From contig NZ_CP109131.1 in the NCBI RefSeq assembly GCF_035917995.1, positions 310,001 to 374,000 on the forward strand: a stretch of 64,000 nt of DNA. Reading direction: 5' to 3'. The translations under genes and the position numbers were made by a program. This DNA comes from Streptosporangium sp. NBC_01755. Its GTDB lineage: Bacteria > Actinomycetota > Actinomycetes > Streptosporangiales > Streptosporangiaceae. Under the pieces are notes generated by a model, which had not been told where the DNA came from, did not search any database, and was given only the letters and a program-made list of their open reading frames with translations. Positions 1 to 7,859 of the stretch are shown piece after piece (within the stretch, counting starts at the first letter, position 1; every line of letters begins with the position of its first letter).

Positions 1-87
1 TTCCTCGCTCCCGGGCGGTTCTCCGGCGTGGTCGCCGTGGATCCCGAGGTGCTCGCGCATCCCCTCGCTCTCAACGATGTGGAGTAG
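1..87 (+). CDS. C-terminal end of an unidentified protein (partial)
   Basis: Frame 1 is open from the first base and ends in TAG at 85-87, giving 28 residues that finish with the tail ALNDVE. The gene begins outside the window. The composition fits coding sequence and a perfect hairpin terminator follows 14 bases later, which supports a genuine gene end. Too little is visible to name a family, so no function is offered. Confidence 0.55.
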   Translation, partial: FLAPGRFSGVVAVDPEVLAHPLALNDVE

Positions 88-100
88 GACATGATCGCCA

Positions 101-131
101 AGACCAAGCGGGCGCCACGCCCGCTTGGTCG
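101..131 (+). terminator. Intrinsic-type terminator hairpin
   Basis: A perfect inverted repeat has 12-bp arms at 102-113 and 119-130 and a 5-nt spacer; the spacer ends can pair too, making a 13-bp stem with a 3-nt loop. It follows the stop codon at 87 and has no U-tract, as is common in high-GC actinomycetes. It also lies beyond the stop of the convergent symporter gene (194), so it may serve both directions. Confidence 0.7.
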
Positions 132-193
132 CCGGCGTTCGGCCAGGCATGGGCGGACGGAGCGACGGGTGACCACCAGGACGATCGCGGCGA

Positions 194-1063
194 TCACCGA
201 TCCGAAGGCATCGACTCCACCGCGCGAGACCTGAGCAGGAACCCGGCTCCTGCCGCGGTGAAGAACATCAGCACGCCATACGTGGCGGCCGGGATGGCCA
301 TCTGGGAGCTGTTCAGCAGGGAGAGCGCCACCGCGATCGACAGCGTGGCGTTGTGGATCCCGATCTCCATGCAGGAGGCGACGGCCTGGCCGCGCTCCAC
401 CCCGACCAGGCGCGGCGCCCAGTAGCCGACGGTCAGGCTGATCACGCTGAACACCAGCGTGATCAGGCCCACCGACTGGATGTAGCCGCTGAGGTTGTCG
501 AGCTCCTGGAGCAGGGCGCCGGCGATCACCAGCGCCAGGATGACCGCTGAGGCGATCTTCACGGGCGTATTCATCCGTTCGGCGAAGCTCCGTGCCATGG
601 CGCGGACCGCCATGCCGATGGCGACCGGAACCAGCACGACCGCCATCACCTGCAGGCTCTTGTCGAACTGCAGGCCGAGCGTGCCCGAGCCGGCCTCGAA
701 GTAGGACAGCGACAGGTTGGTTACCAGTGGCAGCGTCACGACCGCCAGCACCGAGTTGATCGCGGTCAGCGTCACGTTGAGCGCGACATCACCGCCGAAC
801 AGATGACTGTAGAGGTTGGCTGTCGTGCCGCCGGGCGAAGCGGCCAGCAGCATCATGCCGACGGCGAGCGCCGACGGCAGGTCGAAGACGACCACCAGAC
901 CGAAGCAGATCGCGGGCAGCACCAGGATCTGGCAGCCGAGCGCCACGACGGTGGCCTTCGGATAGACGACGACACGGCGGAAGTCGGAGATCGTCAGGCT
1001 CAGCCCGAGGCCGAACATGATGATCGCCAACGCGATGGGCAGGAGGGTTCCGGCAAGGGCCAC
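194..1063 (-). CDS. Bile acid:sodium symporter (BASS/SBF) family transporter
   Basis: The 289-residue protein is almost wholly hydrophobic with about nine to ten membrane spans. It carries BASS-family hallmarks such as the MLLAASPGGTTANLYSHL segment (residues ~71-88), the region corresponding to the sodium-binding crossover, and a C-terminal EIGIHNATLSIAVAL helix. Members import bile acids, pantoate, pyruvate or other organic anions with sodium; the substrate cannot be told from sequence. The start is GTG at 1063, preceded by AAGGAG eight bases upstream. A 16-bp palindrome sits just upstream of that Shine-Dalgarno. It appears monocistronic, between a terminator and an insertion-sequence remnant. 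Confidence 0.85.
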   Translation of the reverse strand: MALAGTLLPIALAIIMFGLGLSLTISDFRRVVVYPKATVVALGCQILVLPAICFGLVVVFDLPSALAVGMMLLAASPGGTTANLYSHLFGGDVALNVTLTAINSVLAVVTLPLVTNLSLSYFEAGSGTLGLQFDKSLQVMAVVLVPVAIGMAVRAMARSFAERMNTPVKIASAVILALVIAGALLQELDNLSGYIQSVGLITLVFSVISLTVGYWAPRLVGVERGQAVASCMEIGIHNATLSIAVALSLLNSSQMAIPAATYGVLMFFTAAGAGFLLRSRAVESMPSDR

Positions 1064-1079
1064 GGGGGGTGCTCCTTAT

Positions 1080-1095
1080 CAGCGATCTATCGCTG
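1080..1095. promoter_or_regulatory. 16-bp palindrome upstream of the BASS gene (possible operator)
   Basis: CAGCGAT-CT-ATCGCTG is a perfect palindrome (7-bp arms, 2-bp spacer) starting 3 bases upstream of the AAGGAG of the symporter gene. Its size and position suit a dimeric repressor or an mRNA hairpin masking the ribosome-binding site. No regulator gene lies beside it, so the role is inferred. Confidence 0.4.
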
Positions 1096-1187
1096 GGGCG
1101 GCGTAGTGCCATAGCTGAGGTACCACCCACACGATCATCGTCACGATTATGGCGGTGAGCAACCCACCGACACAGATCGTCACCTAG

Positions 1188-1660
1188 TAGGACTTGGTTA
1201 CCTCGGGTAGGAGACGGTATTTCACCTGCTTTGGGGGTGAGGGAACATGACCCCTCAAGAACTCGAGGCCGTGCGGGCGCGACTGGAGACGTTTGCCGCC
1301 GAGGTGTTCTCCGGTTTCGCCCGTACTGATCAGCGGCGGTGGGGCGAGCGGTATGTGCGTGGCCTGCTGAGCGATGGGGCGCGTAAATCGATGGAGCCGA
1401 TGGCGGCCCGGCTGGGCGTGGACTGCCAAGGGCTGCAGCAGTTCCTCACCGACGCCCCCTGGTCGCATCAGCTGGTGCCGGCCGAGCCGGCCTGGCGGAT
1501 GGACGCAGCGATCGACCCGGCCGCCTGGGTGGTCGATGATGTGTCCTTTCCCAAGGACGGCGAGGAGTCGCCGTGAGGAGCACGGGTCCAGAGGGCCGTT
1601 ACGCTCGCGTTTCGCCGCGTTGCAGGTGCGGCCGGCCTATCCCCACCTAACCAAGCCCTA
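1188..1660. mobile_element. IS701-family deletion derivative (MITE-like)
   Basis: Imperfect terminal inverted repeats at about 1188-1207 (TAGGACTTGGTTA...) and 1641-1660 (inverse TAGGGCTTGGTTA...) bracket a truncated IS701-type transposase reading frame. The flanks are CTAG on the left and ATAG on the right; IS701 elements favour 4-bp CTAG-like target duplications, so this fits an old insertion with one changed base. At 473 bp it is far shorter than a full element (about 1.3-1.4 kb) and must have lost most of the transposase by internal deletion. It would depend on a transposase supplied in trans. Confidence 0.65.
1247..1576 (+). pseudogene. IS701-family transposase, N-terminal fragment
   Basis: The 109-residue reading frame matches the start of IS701-family DDE transposases: an N-terminal MTPQELEAVRARLETFA-type helix, an RYVRGLLSDGARKSMEPMA segment, LQQFLTDAPW, and VVDDVSFPKDG, which contains the first catalytic aspartate of the DDE triad. 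It then stops, whereas intact proteins run to about 400 residues, so the remaining catalytic residues are missing. It lies inside recognisable terminal repeats and cannot encode an active enzyme. Confidence 0.8.
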
Positions 1661-1729
1661 ATAGAAGACCACTGTGGGCGGGCCGGACGTTCTGGTGGAG
1701 GTCGTCGAGGCGATATAGACGATCCGCAG

Positions 1730-2245
1730 TCACCACTTCGCCAGGGGGAGCGCCGAGCCGTTCATCGGGCCTTCGGGGCTGTAGACCGCGCACATGACGT
1801 CGCGGTCGCCGTCGTCCCAGGTCTCCCTGGTCGGCATGACCGGATAGAAGGCCAGTCCCGAGGCCGACTCACCGCTCCAGTTGCTGTCGAATCCCCGTCG
1901 GCAGCTTTCCCACGCGAACGTGGCGAGCGCGGCCGGATCCCATTCACCGTCGGGGGCGTGCACGAAGCCGTACGACTGGTTGGCCGCCTGCTCCTCGCAG
2001 GGCGTGTAGAGCACGACGACCTCGGCCGCCTCCGGGGAGTAGGCCGGGTCGGTGAAGCACTCCCCCGCCTCGATGTGCAGGAGCCCGCCGGTCTCCGCGG
2101 TGATGAAGGTCTCGTCCTTGACCGTCGGCCCCGCCGTCCCCACCGTGGGCGGCGGCAGGAACAGCGCCCCGAGCACCAGGAAGCCGGGAAGCAGCGTCCA
2201 GCGGCGGGCGAGCCGCCGGTCACCGGCCTGCCGGGTGCCCGTCAT
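1730..2245 (-). CDS. Secreted/anchored septum-formation-domain-like protein
   Basis: The 171-residue protein has an arginine-rich N-terminus, one hydrophobic segment (LLPGFLVLGALFL, residues ~19-31) and an extracytoplasmic domain with four cysteines. Its pattern, GECF near the start, LYTPCEEQ, WESCRRGF and a late TWDDGDRDVMCAVYSPEG, matches the actinobacterial Septum_form domain (a GDCF...C...C...W..GDR...C series that normally forms two disulfides). The start is ATG at 2245 with GGAAGG six bases upstream; a longer reading frame exists but has no such site. The gene is divergent from the phosphatase at 2661. Its cellular role is unknown. Confidence 0.65.
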   Translation of the reverse strand: MTGTRQAGDRRLARRWTLLPGFLVLGALFLPPPTVGTAGPTVKDETFITAETGGLLHIEAGECFTDPAYSPEAAEVVVLYTPCEEQAANQSYGFVHAPDGEWDPAALATFAWESCRRGFDSNWSGESASGLAFYPVMPTRETWDDGDRDVMCAVYSPEGPMNGSALPLAKW

Positions 2246-2660
2246 CAAGTACCTTCCGTTCGGGGACCTCTGGGAACCTCTGGGGATCGTCTGAACCTCT
2301 GGGGATCTCGGCCTCGGTCCGGGAGGAAATGTGACCCGATGCCACCCGATGGATTCATCGAAACTCTGACCGAAACCGCGTGCCGTGGCGCAGGTCGCGA
2401 AGCAGGCATACATGTCCCTTTTCCAGCCGAGCCTGCCCGCACGATGTTAGGTGTGCGCCATCGAACGCGAGGGCAACGGAAGGTGGCGAGCGCGCGGCCT
2501 TCCGGCGACATCAGTGGTGCGTCTGGGGCCAGAGACACAAAAGGGAACGCGTTCATCCGGACGCAACGCTCTATATAGGTATTCGTCCCTCTTTTCTGGA
2601 TCAATACGGACGTCCACCGCACTCCCTCGGTGGAATGTGATCCTCCCTGGAAAAGAGCTC
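2246..2660. other. Divergent intergenic region (415 bp)
   Basis: Separates the septum-formation-like gene (minus) from the phosphatase gene (plus) and should carry both promoters. An AT-rich stretch around 2571-2590 (CTATATAGGTATT) is the most promoter-like part for the phosphatase. A 10-bp palindrome GAACGCGTTC (2545-2554) runs into one GTTCATC heptamer. I see no convincing gene here on either strand. Confidence 0.4.
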
Positions 2661-4352
2661 ATGATGGGCAAAGTCAAGCTGCCCCGATCCGCCGGATCCC
2701 GGCGTACGAGGCTGGCGGCGGCGGGCGCGGGCGTACTGATCGTCAGCGGCCTCGTGTTCAGCCCGGTGGCGTTCGGCGCGGCCCCGCCGCCGAAGTACCC
2801 CGCCGCCGATATCCACAAGCCCTCCCCCATACCCGACCGGGTCATCCTCACCCCGACCACCACGCCGTCGGCCAGCCAGAAGGTCACCTGGCGGGCCGTG
2901 ACCGACGCCGAGTCCGCGCAGGCCGAGATCCTCGAGGCCCCGCGCGCGCTCGGCGGGGTCGCACCGGCCGCGGGCGCGGTCACCAACGTCAAGGCGGCAA
3001 GCACCACCCCGGTCAACACCACGCTGGGGTACGCCTCCGTCTACCACACCGTGGAGTTCACCGGCCTGAAGCCGAACACCCGCTACAGCTACCGGGTCGG
3101 CGACGGCACCAACTGGGCCGAGTGGAGCGACTTCACCACCGCGGCGGCCGACCTCCAGCCGTTCTCGTTCATCTACTACGGCGACGCGCAGAACTACATC
3201 GACTCCGCGGTGCCGCGCGTCTTCCGCCAGGCTTTCGGCGACCGCCCGCAGGCCAAGGTGATCGTCAACGCCGGTGACCTCATCAACTCCGCGAACAACG
3301 AGGAGGAGTGGGGCCAGTGGTACAAGGCCGCCGGCTTCATCGACAGCCAGGTCAACAACATCTCCATCCCCGGCAACCACGAGTACAGCGGCGGCCTGTC
3401 CACCTTCTGGCGTCCGCAGTTCCCCTATCCGGACAACGGACCGGGTAACCCGGAGCTGAAGCAGACCGCCTACACCGTCGACTACCAGGGCGTGCGCTTC
3501 ATCGGCCTGGACTCCAACGTGCAGAGCAACGCCGCCCTGATGGCCGCGCAGGCCACCTGGCTGGAGGGTCTACTCAAGGACAACCCGAACAAGTGGACCG
3601 TGGTGACCTTCCACCACCCCGTCTACTCCACCACCGGCACCCGCAACAACCCCGCCGTACGCGACCAGTGGGGCCCGCTGTTCGAGAAGTACGGGGTGGA
3701 CCTGGTCCTGCAGGGCCACGACCACTCCTACGGCCGTGGCAACCTGGCGACCGCCCGCAAGTCGGTCACGGTCAACAACGGCGTCGCCTACGTCGTGTCC
3801 GTCTCCGGCGGCAAGATGTACGCCCTCAACAACGGCGAGAACTGGACCGGCAACGGCGCCGAGGTCGTCAGCAAGAGCCAGAACACCCAGCTCTACCAGC
3901 TGATCGACGTCGAGGCCGACAAGATCACGTTCGAGGCCCGCTACGCCAACGGCGAGCACCACGACGGCTTCGTCGTCCGGAAGAACAACAAGGGCGAGCG
4001 CACCGTCAACGAGGTCCGCACCGCGGAGAACACCGTCGGCGAGCAGGTCACCGTCGACAAGACCACCGTCGACCACCGCGGCGAGCTCACGATCTCCGCG
4101 TACGGCTACGACCCGGCCGAACGCGTCTCCGTCTCCCTGCGGAAGGCCGACGCGAACGCGAACGCGCGTGGCAGAGAACACGACCGCAAAGACACCGTCT
4201 CGGTCGGCGTGCGGAACGCCGATGAGCTGGGCCGCCTGACCTACACTTTCAGGCTGCCGAGCAACGCGAAGAAGGGCGAGACCTACGTGGTCTACCTGGA
4301 CAGCGCCAACCAGAAGATCACCAGCCCGGCCATCACGGTCGCCAAGAAATAA
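2661..4352 (+). CDS. Secreted purple-acid-phosphatase-like metallophosphoesterase
   Basis: The 563-residue protein starts with a signal peptide (RR-containing n-region, hydrophobic core ~18-38, cleavage near VAFGA). Next come a fibronectin-like N-terminal domain with the typical YHTVEFTGLKPNTRYSYRVG strand and a calcineurin-like phosphoesterase domain. The metal motifs are in order: YYGDAQ, NAGDLI, PGNHEY, TFHHPV and GHDHSYGR. The last ~100 residues form an extra domain. The enzyme should hydrolyse phosphomonoesters outside the cell with a dinuclear metal centre. The start is ATG 2661 (or 2664) behind GGAAAAGAG. A 14-bp-arm terminator follows the gene, so it is probably transcribed alone. Confidence 0.85.
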   Translation: MMGKVKLPRSAGSRRTRLAAAGAGVLIVSGLVFSPVAFGAAPPPKYPAADIHKPSPIPDRVILTPTTTPSASQKVTWRAVTDAESAQAEILEAPRALGGVAPAAGAVTNVKAASTTPVNTTLGYASVYHTVEFTGLKPNTRYSYRVGDGTNWAEWSDFTTAAADLQPFSFIYYGDAQNYIDSAVPRVFRQAFGDRPQAKVIVNAGDLINSANNEEEWGQWYKAAGFIDSQVNNISIPGNHEYSGGLSTFWRPQFPYPDNGPGNPELKQTAYTVDYQGVRFIGLDSNVQSNAALMAAQATWLEGLLKDNPNKWTVVTFHHPVYSTTGTRNNPAVRDQWGPLFEKYGVDLVLQGHDHSYGRGNLATARKSVTVNNGVAYVVSVSGGKMYALNNGENWTGNGAEVVSKSQNTQLYQLIDVEADKITFEARYANGEHHDGFVVRKNNKGERTVNEVRTAENTVGEQVTVDKTTVDHRGELTISAYGYDPAERVSVSLRKADANANARGREHDRKDTVSVGVRNADELGRLTYTFRLPSNAKKGETYVVYLDSANQKITSPAITVAKK

Positions 4353-4359
4353 CTCCGCC

Positions 4360-4394
4360 GGGTACGGGGCCGCCATCACCGCGGCCCCGTACCC
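4360..4394 (+). terminator. Perfect 14-bp-arm hairpin terminator
   Basis: GGGTACGGGGCCGC (4360-4373) and its exact complement (4381-4394) are separated by seven bases, directly after the phosphatase stop codon. The stem is long and GC-rich without a U-run, as expected for actinomycete terminators. It separates the phosphatase from the metal-exporter pair downstream. Confidence 0.75.
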
Positions 4395-4439
4395 CGGACA
4401 CGCCAGAGCCGTTCCGGAGCCTCGTCGGACAGGAAATCC

Positions 4440-5195
4440 ATGAAGACCCATGCCCGTGCGCTGGCGGGCGCGCTGCTCGTCTGCGCCCTGGCCGGCTGGG
4501 CCACCCCGGCCGCCGCCCACCCCTTCGGGCCGCCGTCCACCGCGCGGATCGAGGCCGACGGCTCACGCGTGACCATCTCGTGGCTCCCCGCCGAGGACGA
4601 CTGGGTCGCGCTCGGCCAGTCGCTCGGCGCGTTCGAGGACCCGTCCACCGGCACCGTCTCGACGGAGCTGACCGGTGAGCAGAAGCTGGAGCGCTCAACG
4701 GCCCTCCGCGACTACCTGCTGGAGAAGATCACTGTCGCCCAGGCCGGTCAGCCGTGCGAGAGCCTGCTGGCGGAACTCCGGGCGCTGCTCGTCAACGGCG
4801 CCCGGTTCGTCTTCGACTGCCGGAACCCGGTGACCGAGGTGGACGTGACCGTCGCCGCCCTGACCGACCTCAACACGGCGTACCGGACGATGCTCGTCGC
4901 GGACACGCCCGCCACCCCCAAGCAGGCACTCTTCACCGAGGCCGTCAGCACCCAGCGTCTGAGCTTCTCCGGCTCGGGCGGGAACGCCATGTCCGGGCAG
5001 ACGACGAGCGTCGCCGTCGGCTCCGCCGTACTACTGGCCGGGGCGGGCGCGTTCGTCATGCTGCGGACCCGGCGCAGGGCGGGCACGACGAGCACGATGG
5101 ATACGACGGACACGGCGGGCACGACGGACACGACAGACACGACAGACACGACAGACACGACAGACACGACAGACACGACAGGCACGCGATCATGA
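4440..5195 (+). CDS. Secreted membrane-anchored protein upstream of a NicO exporter
   Basis: The 251-residue protein has a clear signal peptide (ending near TPAAAHP), a ~150-residue extracytoplasmic domain with two cysteines, a C-terminal membrane helix (VAVGSAVLLAGAGAFVML) with a following arginine cluster, and a cytoplasmic tail of Thr-Asp-Thr repeats. That tail is encoded by a 9-bp tandem repeat. It overlaps the next gene by four bases (ATGA), so the two are translationally coupled and probably work together in metal efflux, possibly as an accessory or metal-sensing partner. I do not recognise a named family. The start ATG 4440 follows AGGAAA. Confidence 0.7.
   Translation: MKTHARALAGALLVCALAGWATPAAAHPFGPPSTARIEADGSRVTISWLPAEDDWVALGQSLGAFEDPSTGTVSTELTGEQKLERSTALRDYLLEKITVAQAGQPCESLLAELRALLVNGARFVFDCRNPVTEVDVTVAALTDLNTAYRTMLVADTPATPKQALFTEAVSTQRLSFSGSGGNAMSGQTTSVAVGSAVLLAGAGAFVMLRTRRRAGTTSTMDTTDTAGTTDTTDTTDTTDTTDTTDTTGTRS
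5121..5183 (+). repeat. 9-bp tandem repeat (ACGACAGAC), seven units
   Basis: Five perfect ACGACAGAC units (5130-5174) are flanked by two one-base variants. They encode a Thr-Thr-Asp repeat at the C-terminus of the secreted protein. Being a multiple of three, the repeat can change copy number without frameshift, so tail length may vary between strains. Confidence 0.85.
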
Positions 5196-6103
5196 CGGAG
5201 CTCAGCGGCTTCGAGAGCCGCTTCATCTCGCTCTTCGACAACAGGGGCGTCTTCTGGGTGGTCCTGGCCGTCGCCCTCGTCACCGGGGCGATGCACGCGG
5301 TCGCCCCCGGCCACGGCAAGAGCGTCACCGCGGCCTACCTGGTCGGCACCCGGGGCAACTACCGCGACGCGCTGCGCCTGGGAGTCATCGTCGCGCTGAT
5401 GCACACCTTCTCGGTGCTGGTGCTGGCGTTCGCCTGGGTGGGGCTGAGCAGCGCCGCGAGCTTCGGCACCGAGAGCGTCACCGCCTGGATGCAGGTGCTG
5501 GCCGGCCTGGTCACGATCGGCGTCGGCATCCATCTGATCTACCGCCACCTCCGAGGACGTCGGCGCCAGACACAGACCCAGCACGGGCATGAGCACGGAC
5601 ATGGACATGGGCACGGACATGGACATGGGCACGGACATGGACATGGACATGGCCACGGACATGGACACGGGCACGGACACGGGCACGGACACGGGCACGG
5701 ACACGGGCACGGGCACGGACATGGACATGGACATGGCCACGGGCACGGGCATCAGGTCGAGGACGGGCCGGATCCCTGGTCACGCCGGGGCCTCGTCGCG
5801 CTCGCCCTCTCCGGCGGCCTGCTGCCCTCCCCTTCGGCGTTCATCGTCCTGATGAGCGGGCTGCTCACCGGCCGTGCCTTCGACGCCGTCGCGCTCGTCG
5901 CCGCCTTCGGCGTGGGGATGGCCCTCACCCTGACCGGCGTGGGCGTCGTGACGATCCGCGGCTACACCCTGCTGGCCCACGGAACCCACAGGTGGTCACT
6001 GGCCTCCACCGCGATGACCTGGGCCCCGGCCGCCGCCGGCCTCGCGGTCTCCTCCGCCGGAGGCCTCTACCTCATCTCGGCACTGGGCACCATCACCGGT
6101 TGA
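5192..6103 (+). CDS. NicO/RcnA-type nickel-cobalt efflux permease with poly-(His-Gly) loop
   Basis: The 303-residue membrane protein starts at the ATG overlapping the previous stop (ATGA). Its first part has the NicO signature AVAPGHGKSVTAAYLVG (around residues 37-53) and three or four helices; the second half has the paired motif LSGGLLPSPSAFIVLMSG. Between the halves lies a hydrophilic loop of 57 codons containing 29 histidines alternating with glycine (one glutamate), as in RcnA-like exporters that bind Ni2+ or Co2+ there. The loop is unusually long. Expected role: export of excess nickel or cobalt across the cytoplasmic membrane with its coupled upstream partner. Confidence 0.85.
   Translation: MTELSGFESRFISLFDNRGVFWVVLAVALVTGAMHAVAPGHGKSVTAAYLVGTRGNYRDALRLGVIVALMHTFSVLVLAFAWVGLSSAASFGTESVTAWMQVLAGLVTIGVGIHLIYRHLRGRRRQTQTQHGHEHGHGHGHGHGHGHGHGHGHGHGHGHGHGHGHGHGHGHGHGHGHGHGHGHGHGHQVEDGPDPWSRRGLVALALSGGLLPSPSAFIVLMSGLLTGRAFDAVALVAAFGVGMALTLTGVGVVTIRGYTLLAHGTHRWSLASTAMTWAPAAAGLAVSSAGGLYLISALGTITG
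5582..5752 (+). repeat. Hexanucleotide-type repeat encoding (His-Gly)28-His
   Basis: A 171-base run of CAY-GGN codon pairs gives 29 histidines. Codons mix CAC/CAT and GGA/GGC/GGG in short blocks of 12 and 18 bases, suggesting growth by slippage or unequal crossing-over. The opposite strand is also open through this repeat but encodes nothing credible. Confidence 0.9.
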
Positions 6104-6547
6104 CACTCCGGCCGCGCATCGGGACGTCCGCCGATTCGGACGGCGACGAAGAAGATCGTTTCTTGGGTATGGAGATCAACACCGCCCGATGAGCTCGCGG
6201 CCAAACAACTGGACATGATGCGTTTGGCGTTGCTAGCTTTCGCGTATGTCCAGCCCCGAGGCGTCCAGACGCTAGCCACCGGTCGTCCGGTGGCCACTCA
6301 CGTCGTCGCGTTGAAGCTTCGCGGCCAATGAGGCCGCGATCACTGCTGTCTGCGACCACCGCCACCGGATCACCGTAGAGCGGGCTGTGCTCGACCTGGG
6401 CCGAACGTCACCTCCGTGACGTCGGCAGGGTCTCTCGCGGAATGGCCGCGCCCCCGATCGGACCGTCGTTCTCTCCGACGTCGATGCGGGTGCCGCTGCG
6501 GCCCACCGCTTCCTTACCGACCCACAATGTGGTTGCGGAGTTTTGTC
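6104..6547. other. Intergenic region (444 bp) before the MFS pump
   Basis: No convincing gene. It holds a small hairpin (GCCACCGG, TCGT, CCGGTGGC; 6275-6294), which may act as a terminator for the NicO gene or as leader structure for the pump. A 38-codon reading frame starting at 6214 overlaps the hairpin, but it has no clear ribosome site or similarity I recognise. Confidence 0.35.
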
Positions 6548-7726
6548 ATGCCATTCGTTATCTACCTGCTCGGACTGGCGGTCTTCGCCCAGGGAACGTC
6601 CGAGTTCATGTTGTCCGGCCTCGTCTCGGGCATCGCACGGGACATGCACGTGTCCATCCCCACTGCGGGAGCTCTGACCTCGGCGTTCGCGGTGGGGATG
6701 GTCATCGGCGCGCCACTGATGGCGATTCTGAGCCTGCGCTGGTCACGACGTCGCTCACTCCTGACCTTCCTGATCACTTTCCTGCTCGTCCATGTCCTGG
6801 GCGCGCTCACCACCGGCTACGGAGTACTGCTGGCCACCCGGATCGTCGGGGCGCTGGCCAACGCCGGCTTCTTGGCGGTGGCCCTGGCGACCGCCACCGA
6901 TATGGTCGCGCCGAACGCCAAGGGCCGCGCCGCCTCAATCCTGCTCGGTGGCATCACCATCGCCTGTGTCGTGGGCGTCCCCGCCGGCGCGTTGCTCGGT
7001 CAGCTGTGGGGATGGCGCTCAGCGTTCTGGGCGGTGGCCATCGTGTCGGTGCCGGCCATCATCGCGATCCTGCGGTCGGTACCGGCCGGCAACCCCGGAT
7101 CCACCCACCCGAGCGCGCGCGGGGAACTGCGCTCACTGCGCGACCGGCGGCTTGTGGCGACCCTGCTACTGGGGGCCCTCGTGAACGGCGCGACGTTCTG
7201 CACGTTCACCTACCTCGCACCGCTGGTCACCGGCGTCACCGGAATCGAATCCACCTGGGTGCCCGCCATACTGGCGCTCTTCGGGCTGGGTTCATTCCTC
7301 GGTGTCACCATCGGCGGCCGAATGGCCGACGTGCGACCCATTCCACTCCTGGTGACCGGCGGGGTGGCCCTGCTCATCGGCTGGACGGTATTCGCGGTGA
7401 CCGCCGGGAACCCGGTGGCGGCGATAGTGCTCGTCTTCGTCCAGGGGACCCTCTCGTTCGCCGTCGGGTCGACGTTGATCTCGCAGGTGCTCTACGCGGC
7501 GGCCGAGGCGCCGACCCTGGCCGGGGGGTTCGCCACGGCCGCGTTCAACGTGGGCGCCGCAATCGGTCCTTGGCTCGGCGGGATCTCCATCAGTGCGGGA
7601 CTCGGTTACCGCTCGCCACTGTGGGTCAGTGCGCTGCTGGTGGCCCTGGCACTCGCCACCGCCGGCGTAGCCCAGGGGATTCGACGCAGTACGGCGAACC
7701 CCCGGGAGGAGCTTGTAACGCCATAG
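6548..7726 (+). CDS. Cmx/CmrA-like MFS drug exporter
   Basis: The 392-residue, 12-helix protein begins MPFVIYLLGLAVFAQGTSEF and contains AFAVGMVIGAPLMA, LSLRWSRRRSLL, a cytoplasmic loop-A variant, and NAGFLAVALATA, all close to the Cmx group of chloramphenicol-efflux MFS transporters of actinomycetes. It should use the proton gradient to pump phenicols or similar compounds, but substrate specificity is inferred. ATG 6548 is chosen because GGAG lies eight bases upstream; an in-frame ATG at 6527 would add seven residues without a ribosome site. It stands alone on the plus strand. Confidence 0.8.
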   Translation: MPFVIYLLGLAVFAQGTSEFMLSGLVSGIARDMHVSIPTAGALTSAFAVGMVIGAPLMAILSLRWSRRRSLLTFLITFLLVHVLGALTTGYGVLLATRIVGALANAGFLAVALATATDMVAPNAKGRAASILLGGITIACVVGVPAGALLGQLWGWRSAFWAVAIVSVPAIIAILRSVPAGNPGSTHPSARGELRSLRDRRLVATLLLGALVNGATFCTFTYLAPLVTGVTGIESTWVPAILALFGLGSFLGVTIGGRMADVRPIPLLVTGGVALLIGWTVFAVTAGNPVAAIVLVFVQGTLSFAVGSTLISQVLYAAAEAPTLAGGFATAAFNVGAAIGPWLGGISISAGLGYRSPLWVSALLVALALATAGVAQGIRRSTANPREELVTP

Positions 7727-7859
7727 GCCGCCCCATCCTATGATCGTGCACTGAGCCTGTGCCCGGCCATATCTGGAAGTCGATGATGTCATTGGCGGAA
7801 AGGGCGCCCAGTCGTCGGTCCAGCCGGACCAGCCGGTCCCTTCGGAAGATTGGAGCTCG

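Noticed and set aside
2545..2561. PHO box for the phosphatase gene
   Set aside because: Only one GTTCATC unit is present; the sequence 11 bp on does not match, so it is below what I would call a PHO box.
4748..5752. Long minus-strand open frame across the Thr-Asp and His-Gly repeats
   Set aside because: It is opened by the repeats themselves (valine/serine/methionine repeats in translation), lacks a ribosome site and runs against two well-supported genes.
6214..6330. Small plus-strand ORF before the MFS pump
   Set aside because: No clear ribosome site, overlaps a hairpin, and shows no recognisable similarity.
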